This document shows positions 1-9,795 of a stretch of DNA of 64,000 nucleotides, one piece after another. The stretch's first letter is position 1. Every line of letters starts with the position of its first letter. The stretch comes from Bacteroidales bacterium (GTDB taxonomy: Bacteria; Bacteroidota; Bacteroidia; Bacteroidales; UBA932). Position numbers and translations under genes: made by a program. The notes below the pieces were generated by a model. It was not told the origin of the DNA. It was given only the letters and a program-made list of their open reading frames with translations, and made no database searches. The stretch is taken from the NCBI GenBank assembly GCA_017428725.1, contig JAFRQH010000025.1, positions 94,869 to 158,868 on the forward strand, given 5' to 3'.

Positions 1-1
1 T

Positions 2-1381
2 ACGACGGATACCTACCAGAGCGGCGTCGGTTACCTCGCCCGCCTGTTCTATTCCTATGACGACCGCTATATGATCACGACCTCCGTGCGCCGCGACGGT
101 TACTCCGCCTTCGGCCAGGCCGTCCCTTATGCGACTTTCCCTTCCGTCGCCGTGGCCTGGAGCTTCACCAACGAGCCGTGGTTCAAATGGACTCCGATGA
201 GTATGGGTAAACTCCGCCTGTCCTGGGGCCAGAACGGCAACCGTGCCCTGCGGGATCCGTACCTCGCCCTGGCGAGCCTTGCTACCGGTAGCGCCCCGTT
301 CGGCTACATTGACAAGTCGGGCGCCCTTACCGAGATGCAGTACCTGACCCTGGACCGTATGGCGAACCCGAACCTGAAGTGGGAGCGCAGCGAGTCTTAC
401 AATATCGCCCTTGATTACGGCTTCCTGAAGAACCGGATCACCGGATCCATCGAGGCCTACCATATCATCACGAAGGATATGATCCTGAACCGGACCCTGC
501 CGAACTTCACCGGTTTCAGCGAGATTGCAGCCAACATCGGCCAGGTGTCCAACCGGGGCTTCGAGATCACGGTCAATTCCCGCAACATCGACCGCCCGAA
601 CTTCCGCTGGAACACCACTTTCAACCTTTCCTACAACCGCAACCGCATCGACCATCTCTATTATGAGTACGGGGAGGACGGGAAGGAACTCGACGACATA
701 GCCTCTCAGTGGTTCATCGGCAAGCCGATTTCCGTCATTTGGAACTATGACGTGATGGGCATCTACCAGGTCAACGAGGCTGACGAGGCCAAGAAGCTCG
801 GCCTTGTCCCGGGCGACGTGAAGGTACGGAACGTCTATACCGACAACGACAGGATCCTCGATGACGGGACGCGCGTGCCGGTGTACGACAACAATGACAA
901 GTTGTTCCTGGGAGACTCCCAGTTCCCGGTGTTGTGGTCCCTGTACAACAACTTCACCATTATGCGGAATCTCGACTTCTCCTTCAACCTCGCCTCGCAG
1001 ATGGGAGCCAAGTTCATCGATACGATGTATTCGGTTTTTGCGGAAGATGTCACGCTCGAGAACGGACTCAACTTCGTCAACCGTCCTTACTGGCGTCCCG
1101 ACAGACCGTACAACGACTGGGGCAGGATCAATGCCCAGATGCCTGCCGGAGCGTCCGGCGGCCTGCTGCACAACCGTTCGTTTATCCGGCTGGAAAATGT
1201 ATCTTTGGCCTATAATGTGCCCAAGTCTTTCATCTCCCGGTTCGGTATCTCCAGCCTTCGTCTCAACGCCACCGTCAGGAATGCCGGCGTGATCAGCCTG
1301 GATGGATGGAAATACTACGATCCCCAGACCCTGAGTTTCATGAACCGCACGATTACCTTCGGCGTGAGCGTTACCTTATAA
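2..1381 (+). CDS. SusC/RagA TonB-linked outer membrane protein, 5' partial
   Basis: Only the C-terminal 459 residues are visible. The frame is open from the first bases of the window, so the apparent Met at 71 is internal. The sequence is rich in alternating aromatic beta-strand segments (for example YNIALDYGFLKNRITGSIEA and FNLSYNRNR), as expected for the SusC/RagA 22-strand barrel that imports oligosaccharides with TonB energy. It ends in a strand finishing VSVTL, suitable for BAM-dependent insertion. A SusD gene follows after 21 bp, which makes the assignment firm. The plug domain, carboxypeptidase-like N-terminus and promoter lie outside the window. Confidence 0.93.
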   Translation, partial: TTDTYQSGVGYLARLFYSYDDRYMITTSVRRDGYSAFGQAVPYATFPSVAVAWSFTNEPWFKWTPMSMGKLRLSWGQNGNRALRDPYLALASLATGSAPFGYIDKSGALTEMQYLTLDRMANPNLKWERSESYNIALDYGFLKNRITGSIEAYHIITKDMILNRTLPNFTGFSEIAANIGQVSNRGFEITVNSRNIDRPNFRWNTTFNLSYNRNRIDHLYYEYGEDGKELDDIASQWFIGKPISVIWNYDVMGIYQVNEADEAKKLGLVPGDVKVRNVYTDNDRILDDGTRVPVYDNNDKLFLGDSQFPVLWSLYNNFTIMRNLDFSFNLASQMGAKFIDTMYSVFAEDVTLENGLNFVNRPYWRPDRPYNDWGRINAQMPAGASGGLLHNRSFIRLENVSLAYNVPKSFISRFGISSLRLNATVRNAGVISLDGWKYYDPQTLSFMNRTITFGVSVTL

Positions 1382-1402
1382 AACCGGAATAAAGACAACA
1401 TT

Positions 1403-3403
1403 ATGAAACAGATCAACAATATATCGAGAATCGGCCTGGCGGCCCTGACGGGACTGCTTGTGCTGACGACGGGTTGCAAGAAGGAATTCCTCGACCCGAA
1501 ACCGCTGTCGTACTTCGAGCCTGCGGCCACCTTCAATTCAGAGTCCGGTATCCGGGCGGCGTTGATCGATTGCGATCAGGAGCTCCGCAATGAATACATG
1601 ATTAGCGACTTCCTGGCTCGTGGCATCCTGACGATGGAGATGCGTATTTCCGATATCAGCATCGGTGCCAATACCGATGCCGGGCACACGACGGCTATGT
1701 GTGAGCTGGATACCAAAGTCACGCCGACCTCCGGCTATGACCAGTCTGCATCGATGTTCAGCGATGTGCTCGGCGGTGCCGTCAAGTCTGCTAATACCAT
1801 CCTTGACTACGTGGACGACGTACCCGGACTGACCGAGAGCATCCGCGACGCCTACAAGGGCCGCGCCTATTTCCACCGCGCCTTCCGCTACTACAATATG
1901 ATCTTCCAGTTCCGGAACGTCCCGCTGGTGACCCACGTCATCTCCTCGCCCAAACTGGACTATAAGTCCGCCACGCGCGAGACCATCATCAAGAAGATGA
2001 TCGAGGACCTGGAGTTCGCCGTCGCCCACGTGCCCGAGCAGTCGGAGATGGATTACTACGGGATGGTCAACAAGGGCGCCTGCCAGGTTCTCCTGATCAA
2101 GTACTATCTTGCCGACGGCCGTTACCAGGATGCCAAGAACCTGGCCGACCAGATCATCGGCAGCGGCAGATACGGTCTGATGGAGCAACCCTTCGGCACC
2201 TTCGATGAAGGCGGCGAGCCTATGACCTGGAAAATCACGCGGAATGTCATCTGGGATATGCACCGTCCTGAGAACAAGCTCATCCCTGCGAACCGGGAGA
2301 CCATCTACGGAATCGTGAATCAGGGGAGCGGTGCCTCTTTCCGCAACTTCTCCAGCCTGCGTATCTTCGTTCCTTTCTGGGCCAACGGTACCAACGTTTC
2401 TCCGGTCGGCGGTTTCGTCAGTACGAACCGTTTCGCCCGCAACAGCCCGGATTATGACAGGGCGCTCGACTACAACCGCGGTATCGGCCGTGGCGTCGGC
2501 TGTATGCGCCAGACCTGGTGGTTCGAGAATGACTTGTGGAAGGTGAATGGCCAGAAGGACGAAGGCGACCTGCGCCACAGCGAGGAGGTCGGCAACTGGT
2601 TCTCGCGTGACCTGTACCGTTACAATACGCCGCAGATCAAGAATTCTTCGGATCCGGCCGTCGCCAGCTTGTACGGCAAGACCTACCGTGAGGTCGGTGC
2701 CCCGAATTATGCCGACACGATCAAGTCCGTGGGTTCCGTGATGCACTACAAGACCTTCCTGCACGATGTCGTCAAGGAAGCGAACATCAGTTCCAACGAC
2801 CATCAGGGGGCTACTTCCGGCGCCTGCTCCAACTGGTATGTCTACCGCCTGGCGGAGGTCTACCTCCTCCGTGCCGAAGCGAAGTATTATCTGGGAGACA
2901 ATACTGCAGCCGATGATGTCAACATCATCCGCAAGCGCGCTCACTGTGAGCAGATGTACGACAGCGTGACCATCGGCGATATCATGGACGAGCGTGCCCG
3001 CGAACTCTATATGGAGGAGTTCCGTCACATCGAGCTCAGCCGCGTGTCCCTCTGCCTTGCCATGAGCGGCAAGCCGGACGAGTGGGGGAATGTCTACGAT
3101 GTCAACACCTATGACAAGCAGGATGGCACCGACCCCAATGGAGGCAGCTACTGGTGGCAGCGTGTGTGCCACTACAACAACTTCTACAACAAGGGAGAAG
3201 ACGGCAAGGGCACGCACAGGCTCGGACGTCTGACCATCATCTACAATATGAACAAGCACAACCTCTATCTCCCTGTACCGCAGGCGGCCATCGATGCCAA
3301 CACCGGCAACAAGATGTGGCAGAATTTCGGCTATGACGGGTATGATGCCAACCTGTCCGTCTGGACGGACTGGCACGATGCCGTCGCGGATGAGGAGAAG
3401 TAA
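1403..3403 (+). CDS. SusD/RagB family nutrient-binding outer membrane lipoprotein
   Basis: 666 residues. The N-terminus is a lipoprotein signal with lipidation Cys25 (LLVLTTGC), followed by the KKEFLDPKP stretch that SusD proteins carry after the Cys. The middle has the TPR-like helical pattern (AYKGRAYFHRAFRYYNMI) and the C-terminus has YRLAEVYLLRAEA plus RARELYMEEFRHIEL, both hallmarks of SusD_RagB. It caps the SusC barrel and selects glycan. It lies 21 bp after susC and 27 bp before the GH2, so one operon is likely. It is somewhat longer than typical SusD (about 550 aa); the specificity cannot be read from sequence. Confidence 0.95.
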   Translation: MKQINNISRIGLAALTGLLVLTTGCKKEFLDPKPLSYFEPAATFNSESGIRAALIDCDQELRNEYMISDFLARGILTMEMRISDISIGANTDAGHTTAMCELDTKVTPTSGYDQSASMFSDVLGGAVKSANTILDYVDDVPGLTESIRDAYKGRAYFHRAFRYYNMIFQFRNVPLVTHVISSPKLDYKSATRETIIKKMIEDLEFAVAHVPEQSEMDYYGMVNKGACQVLLIKYYLADGRYQDAKNLADQIIGSGRYGLMEQPFGTFDEGGEPMTWKITRNVIWDMHRPENKLIPANRETIYGIVNQGSGASFRNFSSLRIFVPFWANGTNVSPVGGFVSTNRFARNSPDYDRALDYNRGIGRGVGCMRQTWWFENDLWKVNGQKDEGDLRHSEEVGNWFSRDLYRYNTPQIKNSSDPAVASLYGKTYREVGAPNYADTIKSVGSVMHYKTFLHDVVKEANISSNDHQGATSGACSNWYVYRLAEVYLLRAEAKYYLGDNTAADDVNIIRKRAHCEQMYDSVTIGDIMDERARELYMEEFRHIELSRVSLCLAMSGKPDEWGNVYDVNTYDKQDGTDPNGGSYWWQRVCHYNNFYNKGEDGKGTHRLGRLTIIYNMNKHNLYLPVPQAAIDANTGNKMWQNFGYDGYDANLSVWTDWHDAVADEEK

Positions 3404-3430
3404 CCCTGCATCAACCAATTATTCCCAGAT

Positions 3431-5455
3431 ATGAAAAGAACACTATTGCTCATCGCCCTGGCGGCATCACTGCTGACCACCGACCTTGCGCGTGCACGGG
3501 AGGTCATCTCCCTGAATGAATCCTGGCGGTTCACGCCAGCTCGCGTGGCCGGCTTGAACCGCTGGGGCGGAGCGAACCCGAATGCCGGCGATCCGGTCAA
3601 CCTGCCGCACACCTGGAACGCAGCGGACTTTATGAGCAGTTCCGGCTACCGCCGCGGCTACGGCACCTATGCCAAGCAGCTCGAAATCCCCGAATCCTAT
3701 CGGGGCAAGCGCGTGTTCCTGCGTTTCGAGGGGGCCGGCGTGGTGGCTACGCTCCTGGTCAACAACTGCCTCGTGGGCGAGCACCGGGGAGCCTACAACT
3801 CCTTCGTCTTCGAGATCACCGATTATGTGCGTCCGGGGGCGACGAACAGCCTGACCGTCATCTGCAACAACGAACCGCAGTTCGATATCGCACCCCAGAG
3901 CGGCGACTTCAACATCTATGGCGGCCTGTATCGGGACGTCTGGATGGAGGTGACCGGACCGGAGTGCATCTCCCCGCTCTATTTCGGCTCCAACGGCGTG
4001 CTGATCCACCAGAACCTGGTGAACGGGCAGCGTGCGGAACTGAGCGCCGAGGTCCACGTCTCTTCCCTGGGAGACTACCAGGGCTGCGAAGTCGCTTTCT
4101 GGCTGGAAGATGCAGCCGGAAAGGTCGTGGCCGAGAAAAAGTCCACCCAGGTCAACAACGGCATCGCCACTTGTTTCGTGGGTCTGGACCATCCGCACCT
4201 TTGGAACGGCAAGGAGGATCCCTACCTGTACAAGGCGGTCACCGTGCTCAAGAAAGACGGCAAGGAAGTGGACCGTGTCGAGGAACAAATCGGCCTGCGC
4301 TATTTCTGGGTGGATGCCGACAAGGGCTTCTTCCTCAACGGCAAGCACCTGAAACTGCAGGGCGTATGCCGCCACCAGGACTGGGCGGAACTCGCCTCGG
4401 CCCTCAAGGAGGAGAACCATCTGGCCGACTTCGACTTCTTCGACGAGATCGGTGCGAATGCGCTCCGCCTGGCCCACTATCCGCAGGCCCACTTCATGTT
4501 CCGCGAGGCGGACAAGCGGGGCTACGTCGTCTGGGAGGAGATCCCGTTCGTGAGCGGCTATGTGGCCGCACAGGTCTTCGAGGACAACCTCCGGCTCCAG
4601 CTGCGTGAGATGATCATCCAGAACTACAACCACCCGTCCATCTGCTTCTGGGGCCTCCAGAACGAGGTCCATGACGGGATCGATGCCATCGTGGGCGACC
4701 TCAATGACATCGCTCACCGCCTGGATCCGGGCCGCCTGACCGTACAGGCGACCGACCAGGAACTTCCGTTCATCCATACCACGGACGCGATGGCCTGGAA
4801 CAAGTATTTCGGCTGGTATTATGACACCGTGTCCGACTTCGGACCTTTCATGGATGACTACCACGCACGCTTCCCGAACGACAAGCTCGGCATCAGCGAG
4901 TACGGCGGCGGCGCCAGTGTCCGCCAGCACGTGGCGGCCTATGGCCCGGCGGACGAGGTAGATGTCCGGTCGACTTCTCGCGGCCGCTTCCATCCGGAGG
5001 AGAAGCAGACGTATCTGCACTACCACGACTGGAAGGCCATCGCCGAGCGCGACTACGTCTGGGGCTCCTTCGTCTGGAACATGTTCGACTTCGGCTCTTC
5101 GATGCGCAGGGAAGGCGATACCGAAAACCAGAACGACAAGGGCTTGGTAAGCCACGACCGCAAGACGCGCAAGGATGCGTTCTACTTCTACAAGGCCAAC
5201 TGGAACAAGCAGGCGGCTACGCTCCACCTCTGCTCCAAGAACTACACGGAGCGTGAGGAGGACACCACGGACGTGGTGGTCTTCTCCACGGCTCCTTCCG
5301 TCAAGCTCTACCTCAACGGCAAACTCGTCGGCACGGCCAAGACCGATGCCTACGCGACGGCCCGTTGGGAGGGCGTGAAACTCGCCAAGGGCAGCAACAC
5401 CGTGACGGTCAAGTCGGCTGCCGGAGAGGATTCCGCAATATGGACTGTTAAATAA
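3431..5455 (+). CDS. Glycoside hydrolase family 2 (beta-galactosidase-like), secreted
   Basis: 674 residues with a cleavable signal (MKRTLLLIALAASLLTT). Order: sugar-binding jelly-roll (about 30-190), immunoglobulin-like domain (about 190-300), TIM barrel (about 300-600) and a short C-terminal beta domain. The acid/base Glu412 lies in WGLQNEVHD and the probable nucleophile Glu490 in GISEYGGG, both in the expected GH2 order. It hydrolyses beta-galactosides or related beta-glycosides, probably in the periplasm. It lacks the long C-terminal domains of LacZ, like many PUL GH2 enzymes. It sits in the SusCD operon, 9 bp before the esterase. The precise sugar specificity is unknown. Confidence 0.92.
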   Translation: MKRTLLLIALAASLLTTDLARAREVISLNESWRFTPARVAGLNRWGGANPNAGDPVNLPHTWNAADFMSSSGYRRGYGTYAKQLEIPESYRGKRVFLRFEGAGVVATLLVNNCLVGEHRGAYNSFVFEITDYVRPGATNSLTVICNNEPQFDIAPQSGDFNIYGGLYRDVWMEVTGPECISPLYFGSNGVLIHQNLVNGQRAELSAEVHVSSLGDYQGCEVAFWLEDAAGKVVAEKKSTQVNNGIATCFVGLDHPHLWNGKEDPYLYKAVTVLKKDGKEVDRVEEQIGLRYFWVDADKGFFLNGKHLKLQGVCRHQDWAELASALKEENHLADFDFFDEIGANALRLAHYPQAHFMFREADKRGYVVWEEIPFVSGYVAAQVFEDNLRLQLREMIIQNYNHPSICFWGLQNEVHDGIDAIVGDLNDIAHRLDPGRLTVQATDQELPFIHTTDAMAWNKYFGWYYDTVSDFGPFMDDYHARFPNDKLGISEYGGGASVRQHVAAYGPADEVDVRSTSRGRFHPEEKQTYLHYHDWKAIAERDYVWGSFVWNMFDFGSSMRREGDTENQNDKGLVSHDRKTRKDAFYFYKANWNKQAATLHLCSKNYTEREEDTTDVVVFSTAPSVKLYLNGKLVGTAKTDAYATARWEGVKLAKGSNTVTVKSAAGEDSAIWTVK

Positions 5456-5464
5456 ATACGAAAA

Positions 5465-6811
5465 ATGAAACGTTTCCATCTTATCTTTTCTGTGATCCTG
5501 GCGGCAGTCCTGACTGCCTGTTCCCAGACAAAACCGATCGATACGGTCAAGGTCGACGGGGGAATGCTCCGCGGCGTGCTGACCGAGAATCCCGAAGTGA
5601 TGATCTTCAAGGGCGTGCCGTATGCGGCACCCCCGGTAGGCGAACTTCGCTTCGCGCTGCCCCAGCCTGTGAAGCCCTGGGAGGGCGTCCGCGTGGCTGA
5701 CACCTTCGGCGCTCCGTCCGTCCAGCGCGGACGTCAGCCGGGCTCATTCTACTATAAGGAGTTCCAGCCCGAACCCCTGCCTCCGACCAGTGAGGACTGT
5801 CTCTTCCTGAACGTGTGGGCACCCGCCAAGACCGTCGGCCATCCGGAGGCCAAGCTCCCGGTGGCGATGTGGATCCACGGCGGTGCCTATGCCGGCGGTT
5901 GCGGCAATGACGTTGCATTCGACGGCGAGGCCTGGGCCACGCGCGGCGTGATCCTGGTGACTATCAACTACCGCCTGGGTATGCTGGGATTCTTCTCCCA
6001 TCCTGAACTCACTGCCGAGAACGGCTTCGGCGGGTCCGGCAACCAGGGCATCTATGACCAGCTGGCCGCCCTGAAGTGGATCTACAACAATATCGCGGCC
6101 TTCGGCGGCGACCCGGAGCAGATCACGATCATGGGCCAGAGCGCCGGTGCGGGCAGCGTGAAGACGCTGGTCACCTCGCCGCTGACCAAGGGGCTCGTGA
6201 GCAAGGCCATCATCCAGAGCGGCGGCGGCCTGGGCGGTTTCCTCGGCGGCGGCTCCGCGGCGACTCCGATGAGCACCTATGACGAGCGCGGCAAGAAACT
6301 TATGGACGATGCCGGATTCGACAGCCTCGCGAAGATGCGTGCGGCTTCCCTGGAGGAGATCTCGAAGGTGCGCGCCGGGATGGGCGGCCCCCATCCGGAC
6401 GGCAACCTGGTCACGATGGGCTTCGACGAAGCGGCACGCTCCGGCCAGATCCTGGACATCCCGTATATGATCGGTAGCAACGGCGATGATATGGGCGACA
6501 TGCGCGAAGGTATCAACGCTTTCTGTGCGCTCCGCTCCACGCAGAGCAAACAGCCCGTCTATCAGTATTACTTCGACCGCAAGCTGCCTGGCGACGAGGA
6601 AGGTGCTTTCCATTCTGCCGAACTCTGGTATATGTTCCATACCCTGGGCCGCAGCTGGCGTCCGATGACCGACCACGACTTTGCGCTGAGCGACAAGATG
6701 ATGGATTACTGGACGAATTTCGCCAAGTACGGCAATCCCAACGGTCAGGGCAAGGATGGCCCCTGGAAGGCATCCACGGAGGCTGAGCCTTATACCGAGC
6801 AACTCAACTGA
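5465..6811 (+). CDS. Carboxylesterase type B family lipoprotein
   Basis: 448 residues with a lipobox ending at Cys19 (AAVLTAC). The type B carboxylesterase pattern is clear: VMIFKGVPYAAPP, EDCLFLNVWAP, oxyanion hole HGGAYAGG, nucleophile Ser226 in GQSAGAGS, and the probable catalytic His in GAFHSAELWYMF. It is shorter than the usual 500-550 residues because the segment between the Ser and His blocks is compressed. In this operon it likely removes acyl decorations (acetyl, feruloyl or similar) from plant glycans; that substrate is inference. Its TGA overlaps an ATG of the next frame. Confidence 0.9.
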   Translation: MKRFHLIFSVILAAVLTACSQTKPIDTVKVDGGMLRGVLTENPEVMIFKGVPYAAPPVGELRFALPQPVKPWEGVRVADTFGAPSVQRGRQPGSFYYKEFQPEPLPPTSEDCLFLNVWAPAKTVGHPEAKLPVAMWIHGGAYAGGCGNDVAFDGEAWATRGVILVTINYRLGMLGFFSHPELTAENGFGGSGNQGIYDQLAALKWIYNNIAAFGGDPEQITIMGQSAGAGSVKTLVTSPLTKGLVSKAIIQSGGGLGGFLGGGSAATPMSTYDERGKKLMDDAGFDSLAKMRAASLEEISKVRAGMGGPHPDGNLVTMGFDEAARSGQILDIPYMIGSNGDDMGDMREGINAFCALRSTQSKQPVYQYYFDRKLPGDEEGAFHSAELWYMFHTLGRSWRPMTDHDFALSDKMMDYWTNFAKYGNPNGQGKDGPWKASTEAEPYTEQLN

Positions 6812-6822
6812 TGCCCGCAGCT

Positions 6823-7734
6823 ATGAAGAGAATCATCTTGTTTTTGGTTATGATAATGGTCCCTGTCCTTGTCCTGGCGCAGAATCCTGCCCAGGGCAGG
6901 GGGCAGCGGCCCGCCGGCGGGCAAAGCTGGGCGAGGGCCCAGGAGCCTGCCTACATCACCGTGAAACTGTGGCCTGACGGCGCTCCGGACAGCAACGGCC
7001 TCGAAGGTCCCGAGCGCCCGATGTTCGGCGGCCGTATCGGCAACATCACCGATCCCGAGCTGCTGGTCTTCCCGGCCAAGGAGCCGAACGGCCTGGCCGT
7101 GATCATGTGTCCGGGCGGCGGCTACAATTATGTAGCCGCGGCGCACGAAGGGACGGATATGGCCGACTGGTTCAACAGCCTGGGCATCACGTTCGCCGTG
7201 CTGAAATACCGAATGCCGAACGGACATTGCGACGTGCCCCTCAACGACGCCCACCGCGCCATCGAACTGATGCGCGGCCGCGCCGCGGAGTGGGGGATCA
7301 AGAAGCTCGGTATCATGGGCGGCTCGGCCGGCGGTCACCTGGCGGCCAGCGCCTCGGTCCATTACACGGCCGAGACCCGTCCGGATTTCCAGATCCTGCT
7401 CTATCCCGTCATCACGACCAAAGGCCGCTTCGTGCCCGGACGCGGTTTTCTCCTGCTGGGCAAGGATGCGACCCAGGAGCAGGCGGATTACTATTCCTGC
7501 GAACTGCACGTGACCAAGGACTGCCCGCCCGCTTTCATCGCGCACAGCTACGACGACACGACCGTTCCGGTTTCGGAGAGCGCCATGTACTTTACTACGC
7601 TTGTCAACAACGGCGTGCCTGCCGTCCTGCATACCTATCCCGAAGGGGGACACGGATGGGGATTCAAAGATTCCTTCCGCTTCAAACGCGAGTGGACTGC
7701 GGAACTTGAGAAATGGCTGGGCACCCTCAAATAA
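6823..7734 (+). CDS. Secreted alpha/beta-hydrolase (esterase/acetyl-xylan-esterase-like)
   Basis: 303 residues from the Met at 6823, chosen because it gives a clean signal peptide (MKRIILFLVMIMVPVLVLAQ); an in-frame ATG at 6811 overlapping the previous stop is the alternative. Features of a GDSAG/GGSAGG-type hydrolase are present: CPGGGYNY oxyanion loop, nucleophile Ser168 in GGSAGG, Asp in HSYDDTTVP, and His in EGGHGWG. Family members are often annotated BD-FAE or endo-1,4-beta-xylanase-related esterase. It directly follows another esterase, so this operon pairs two deacylating enzymes of different folds. A Gly/Pro/Gln-rich stretch follows the signal. Confidence 0.9.
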   Translation: MKRIILFLVMIMVPVLVLAQNPAQGRGQRPAGGQSWARAQEPAYITVKLWPDGAPDSNGLEGPERPMFGGRIGNITDPELLVFPAKEPNGLAVIMCPGGGYNYVAAAHEGTDMADWFNSLGITFAVLKYRMPNGHCDVPLNDAHRAIELMRGRAAEWGIKKLGIMGGSAGGHLAASASVHYTAETRPDFQILLYPVITTKGRFVPGRGFLLLGKDATQEQADYYSCELHVTKDCPPAFIAHSYDDTTVPVSESAMYFTTLVNNGVPAVLHTYPEGGHGWGFKDSFRFKREWTAELEKWLGTLK

Positions 7735-7740
7735 GTTGAG

Positions 7741-9720
7741 ATGAAAAAGATCTTCCTGCTTCCAGTCATTATCTGCTCCGGCCTTTTGGCTGGCTGCGGA
7801 GGCGGACAATATGTCCAGCCGGAACTTGGTACCCGCACCGTACAGGTGATCGAGAAGAATGGATACCGTTTCAAGGATCTGGACAAGAACGGGAAACTGG
7901 ATCCGTACGAGGACTGGCGGCTGACGCCTCAGAAACGTGCGGCAGACCTCCTGGGGCGGATGAGCATTGATGAGAAGCTGGGCTTTATGCTGATCTCCCA
8001 GATCAACATGAAATCCCCGGCGACCAGCGAACTCAACGAAGAGGATGCCGTCACGCGGAGGAATATCTTTACCGGTCTCGAACTCGGTGAGGAGAAGGTC
8101 AACGCCTCCGGTACCACGAAGGGCATCCTCGAGCGCAACCTCCGGCACTTCATCCTCCGCGCCAACGCTCCTGCCAGGACGATGGCCGAATGGGCGAACA
8201 ACGTCCAGGAAGTGGCGGAGCGTTCCCGTCTGGGCATTCCGGTCATCTTTGCTTCCAACCCGCGCAACCACGTCGCCGTGGACAACTCGATGGGGCTCAA
8301 TGTCGGCAACAGCTACCTGACCCAATGGCCCGGTACCCTGGGCCTGGCAGCGACCGATGATCTGGACTTGATCCGGACGTTTGCCGAGACCGCAGCCGAA
8401 GAGTGGGTGGCCTGCGGTATCCGCAAAGGATATATGTATCAGCTCGACCTGGCTACGGAACCGCGCTGGAACCGCATCGAAGGTACGTTCGGCGAGAATG
8501 CGGACCGCGTGTCCGACATTGCACGCGCCCTTGTCCTAGGGTTCCAGGGCGAGAAGCTGGGCGAGGGCTCCGTTGCCCTGACAATGAAACATTTCCCTGG
8601 TGGCGGTGCGGAGATGAAGGGCTGGGATTCGCATTTCTCTTATGGCAGGAACCTTGTCTATCCCGGCGGAATGTTCGACTATCACGTCAAGCCTTTCCAG
8701 GCTGCCGTTGAGGCCGGCGTGTCCGGCATCATGCCTTATTATGCCCGTCCGTACAGGACGGAGTTCGAGGAAGTCGGTTCCGCCTTCAACTACGGATTGC
8801 TCACGGAACTCCTTCGCGGGAAACTCGGATTCAAGGGACTGGTCAATTCCGATACAGGCCCGATTGACGGGATGCCGTGGGGCGTGGAGGATCTCAGCGT
8901 GCTCGAGCGTTACCAGAAAGCCGTCAACGCTGGAACGGACCTGTTCTCCGGAAGCGTGGATCTCAAGAATCTCCGTGCCACCTATGACCAGGGGATGATC
9001 ACGGACGAGCAGGTCGACCGCTCCGTCACCCGCCTGCTGGTCGAGAAATTCGAACTCGGCCTGTTCGAGAATCCGTATGTCGACCCCGACAGGGCGGAAG
9101 CCGTGGCGAACAGCAAAGAGCACCAGTCACTGGCAGCCGGAGCCTTCCGGAAATCCATCGTCCTGATGCGTAACGAGGATTCGTTGCTGCCGCTCAAGGA
9201 CGGGACCAAGGTCTATTTCGAGCGTCTCGGCAATTCCCGTGGCAGCGGCCACGCAGCCGTTGTCCCGCAAGAGAATGCCTGGCCGGTCCGTTTCGTGGAA
9301 AAGGTGAATGCGGCCGATGTCGCCGTCCTTTGGCTCACCCCTTCCACGGGAGGCGGTTTCCTCGGGGGGACAGGTGGGGAGGCGCCCATCATCAACCTGT
9401 TGTCGGCCAACGGGATTGACGTCGGTTATGTGAACCGTATCGCCGCCACCCGGCCGACAGTCATCCTCGTCAATTGCAGCAAACCGTGGGTGCTCTCCGA
9501 ACTGCAGGGCCCGGCATCACAGACCTGGCTGGCCACCTTCGGCACGACACTCCCTGCCGTGATGGATGTGCTCACCGGCAAGTTCAACCCTTGCGGCAAG
9601 ATGCCGTTCGGGCTTCCTGCATCCCAGCAGGCCGTTGAAATCAACAAGGAAGATGTCCCCAGTTTCCTGGAAGTGGAAGGGTATGCCCTGATCCCTTACG
9701 GTTTCGGGCTCAGCTATTAG
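7741..9720 (+). CDS. Glycoside hydrolase family 3 lipoprotein
   Basis: 659 residues, lipobox Cys19 (GLLAGC). After the signal comes an EF-hand-like segment (DLDKNGKLDPYEDW) common in Bacteroidetes GH3, then the GH3 N-domain with KHFPGGG and the probable nucleophile Asp371 in LVNSDTGPID, then the C-domain beginning near residue 470 (RKSIVLMRNEDSLLPL). The protein stops at YGFGLSY, where many relatives continue into a fibronectin-III domain, so that domain is absent. It should release terminal beta-linked glucose, xylose or similar sugars. It is the last gene of the operon; a hairpin follows 23 bp later. Confidence 0.92.
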   Translation: MKKIFLLPVIICSGLLAGCGGGQYVQPELGTRTVQVIEKNGYRFKDLDKNGKLDPYEDWRLTPQKRAADLLGRMSIDEKLGFMLISQINMKSPATSELNEEDAVTRRNIFTGLELGEEKVNASGTTKGILERNLRHFILRANAPARTMAEWANNVQEVAERSRLGIPVIFASNPRNHVAVDNSMGLNVGNSYLTQWPGTLGLAATDDLDLIRTFAETAAEEWVACGIRKGYMYQLDLATEPRWNRIEGTFGENADRVSDIARALVLGFQGEKLGEGSVALTMKHFPGGGAEMKGWDSHFSYGRNLVYPGGMFDYHVKPFQAAVEAGVSGIMPYYARPYRTEFEEVGSAFNYGLLTELLRGKLGFKGLVNSDTGPIDGMPWGVEDLSVLERYQKAVNAGTDLFSGSVDLKNLRATYDQGMITDEQVDRSVTRLLVEKFELGLFENPYVDPDRAEAVANSKEHQSLAAGAFRKSIVLMRNEDSLLPLKDGTKVYFERLGNSRGSGHAAVVPQENAWPVRFVEKVNAADVAVLWLTPSTGGGFLGGTGGEAPIINLLSANGIDVGYVNRIAATRPTVILVNCSKPWVLSELQGPASQTWLATFGTTLPAVMDVLTGKFNPCGKMPFGLPASQQAVEINKEDVPSFLEVEGYALIPYGFGLSY

Positions 9721-9743
9721 CAGTCTCGTCCGTATGGAACGAA

Positions 9744-9773
9744 AAGACCTGCATCCATCCGGGTGCAGGTCTT
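9744..9773. terminator. Bidirectional hairpin terminator closing the PUL operon
   Basis: AAGACCTGCA at 9744-9753 pairs perfectly with TGCAGGTCTT at 9764-9773 around a 10-nt loop. A-rich sequence precedes it and T-rich sequence follows. It sits between two convergent genes. Confidence 0.75.
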
Positions 9774-9795
9774 CTCATCTGTATGTCAGGATCGC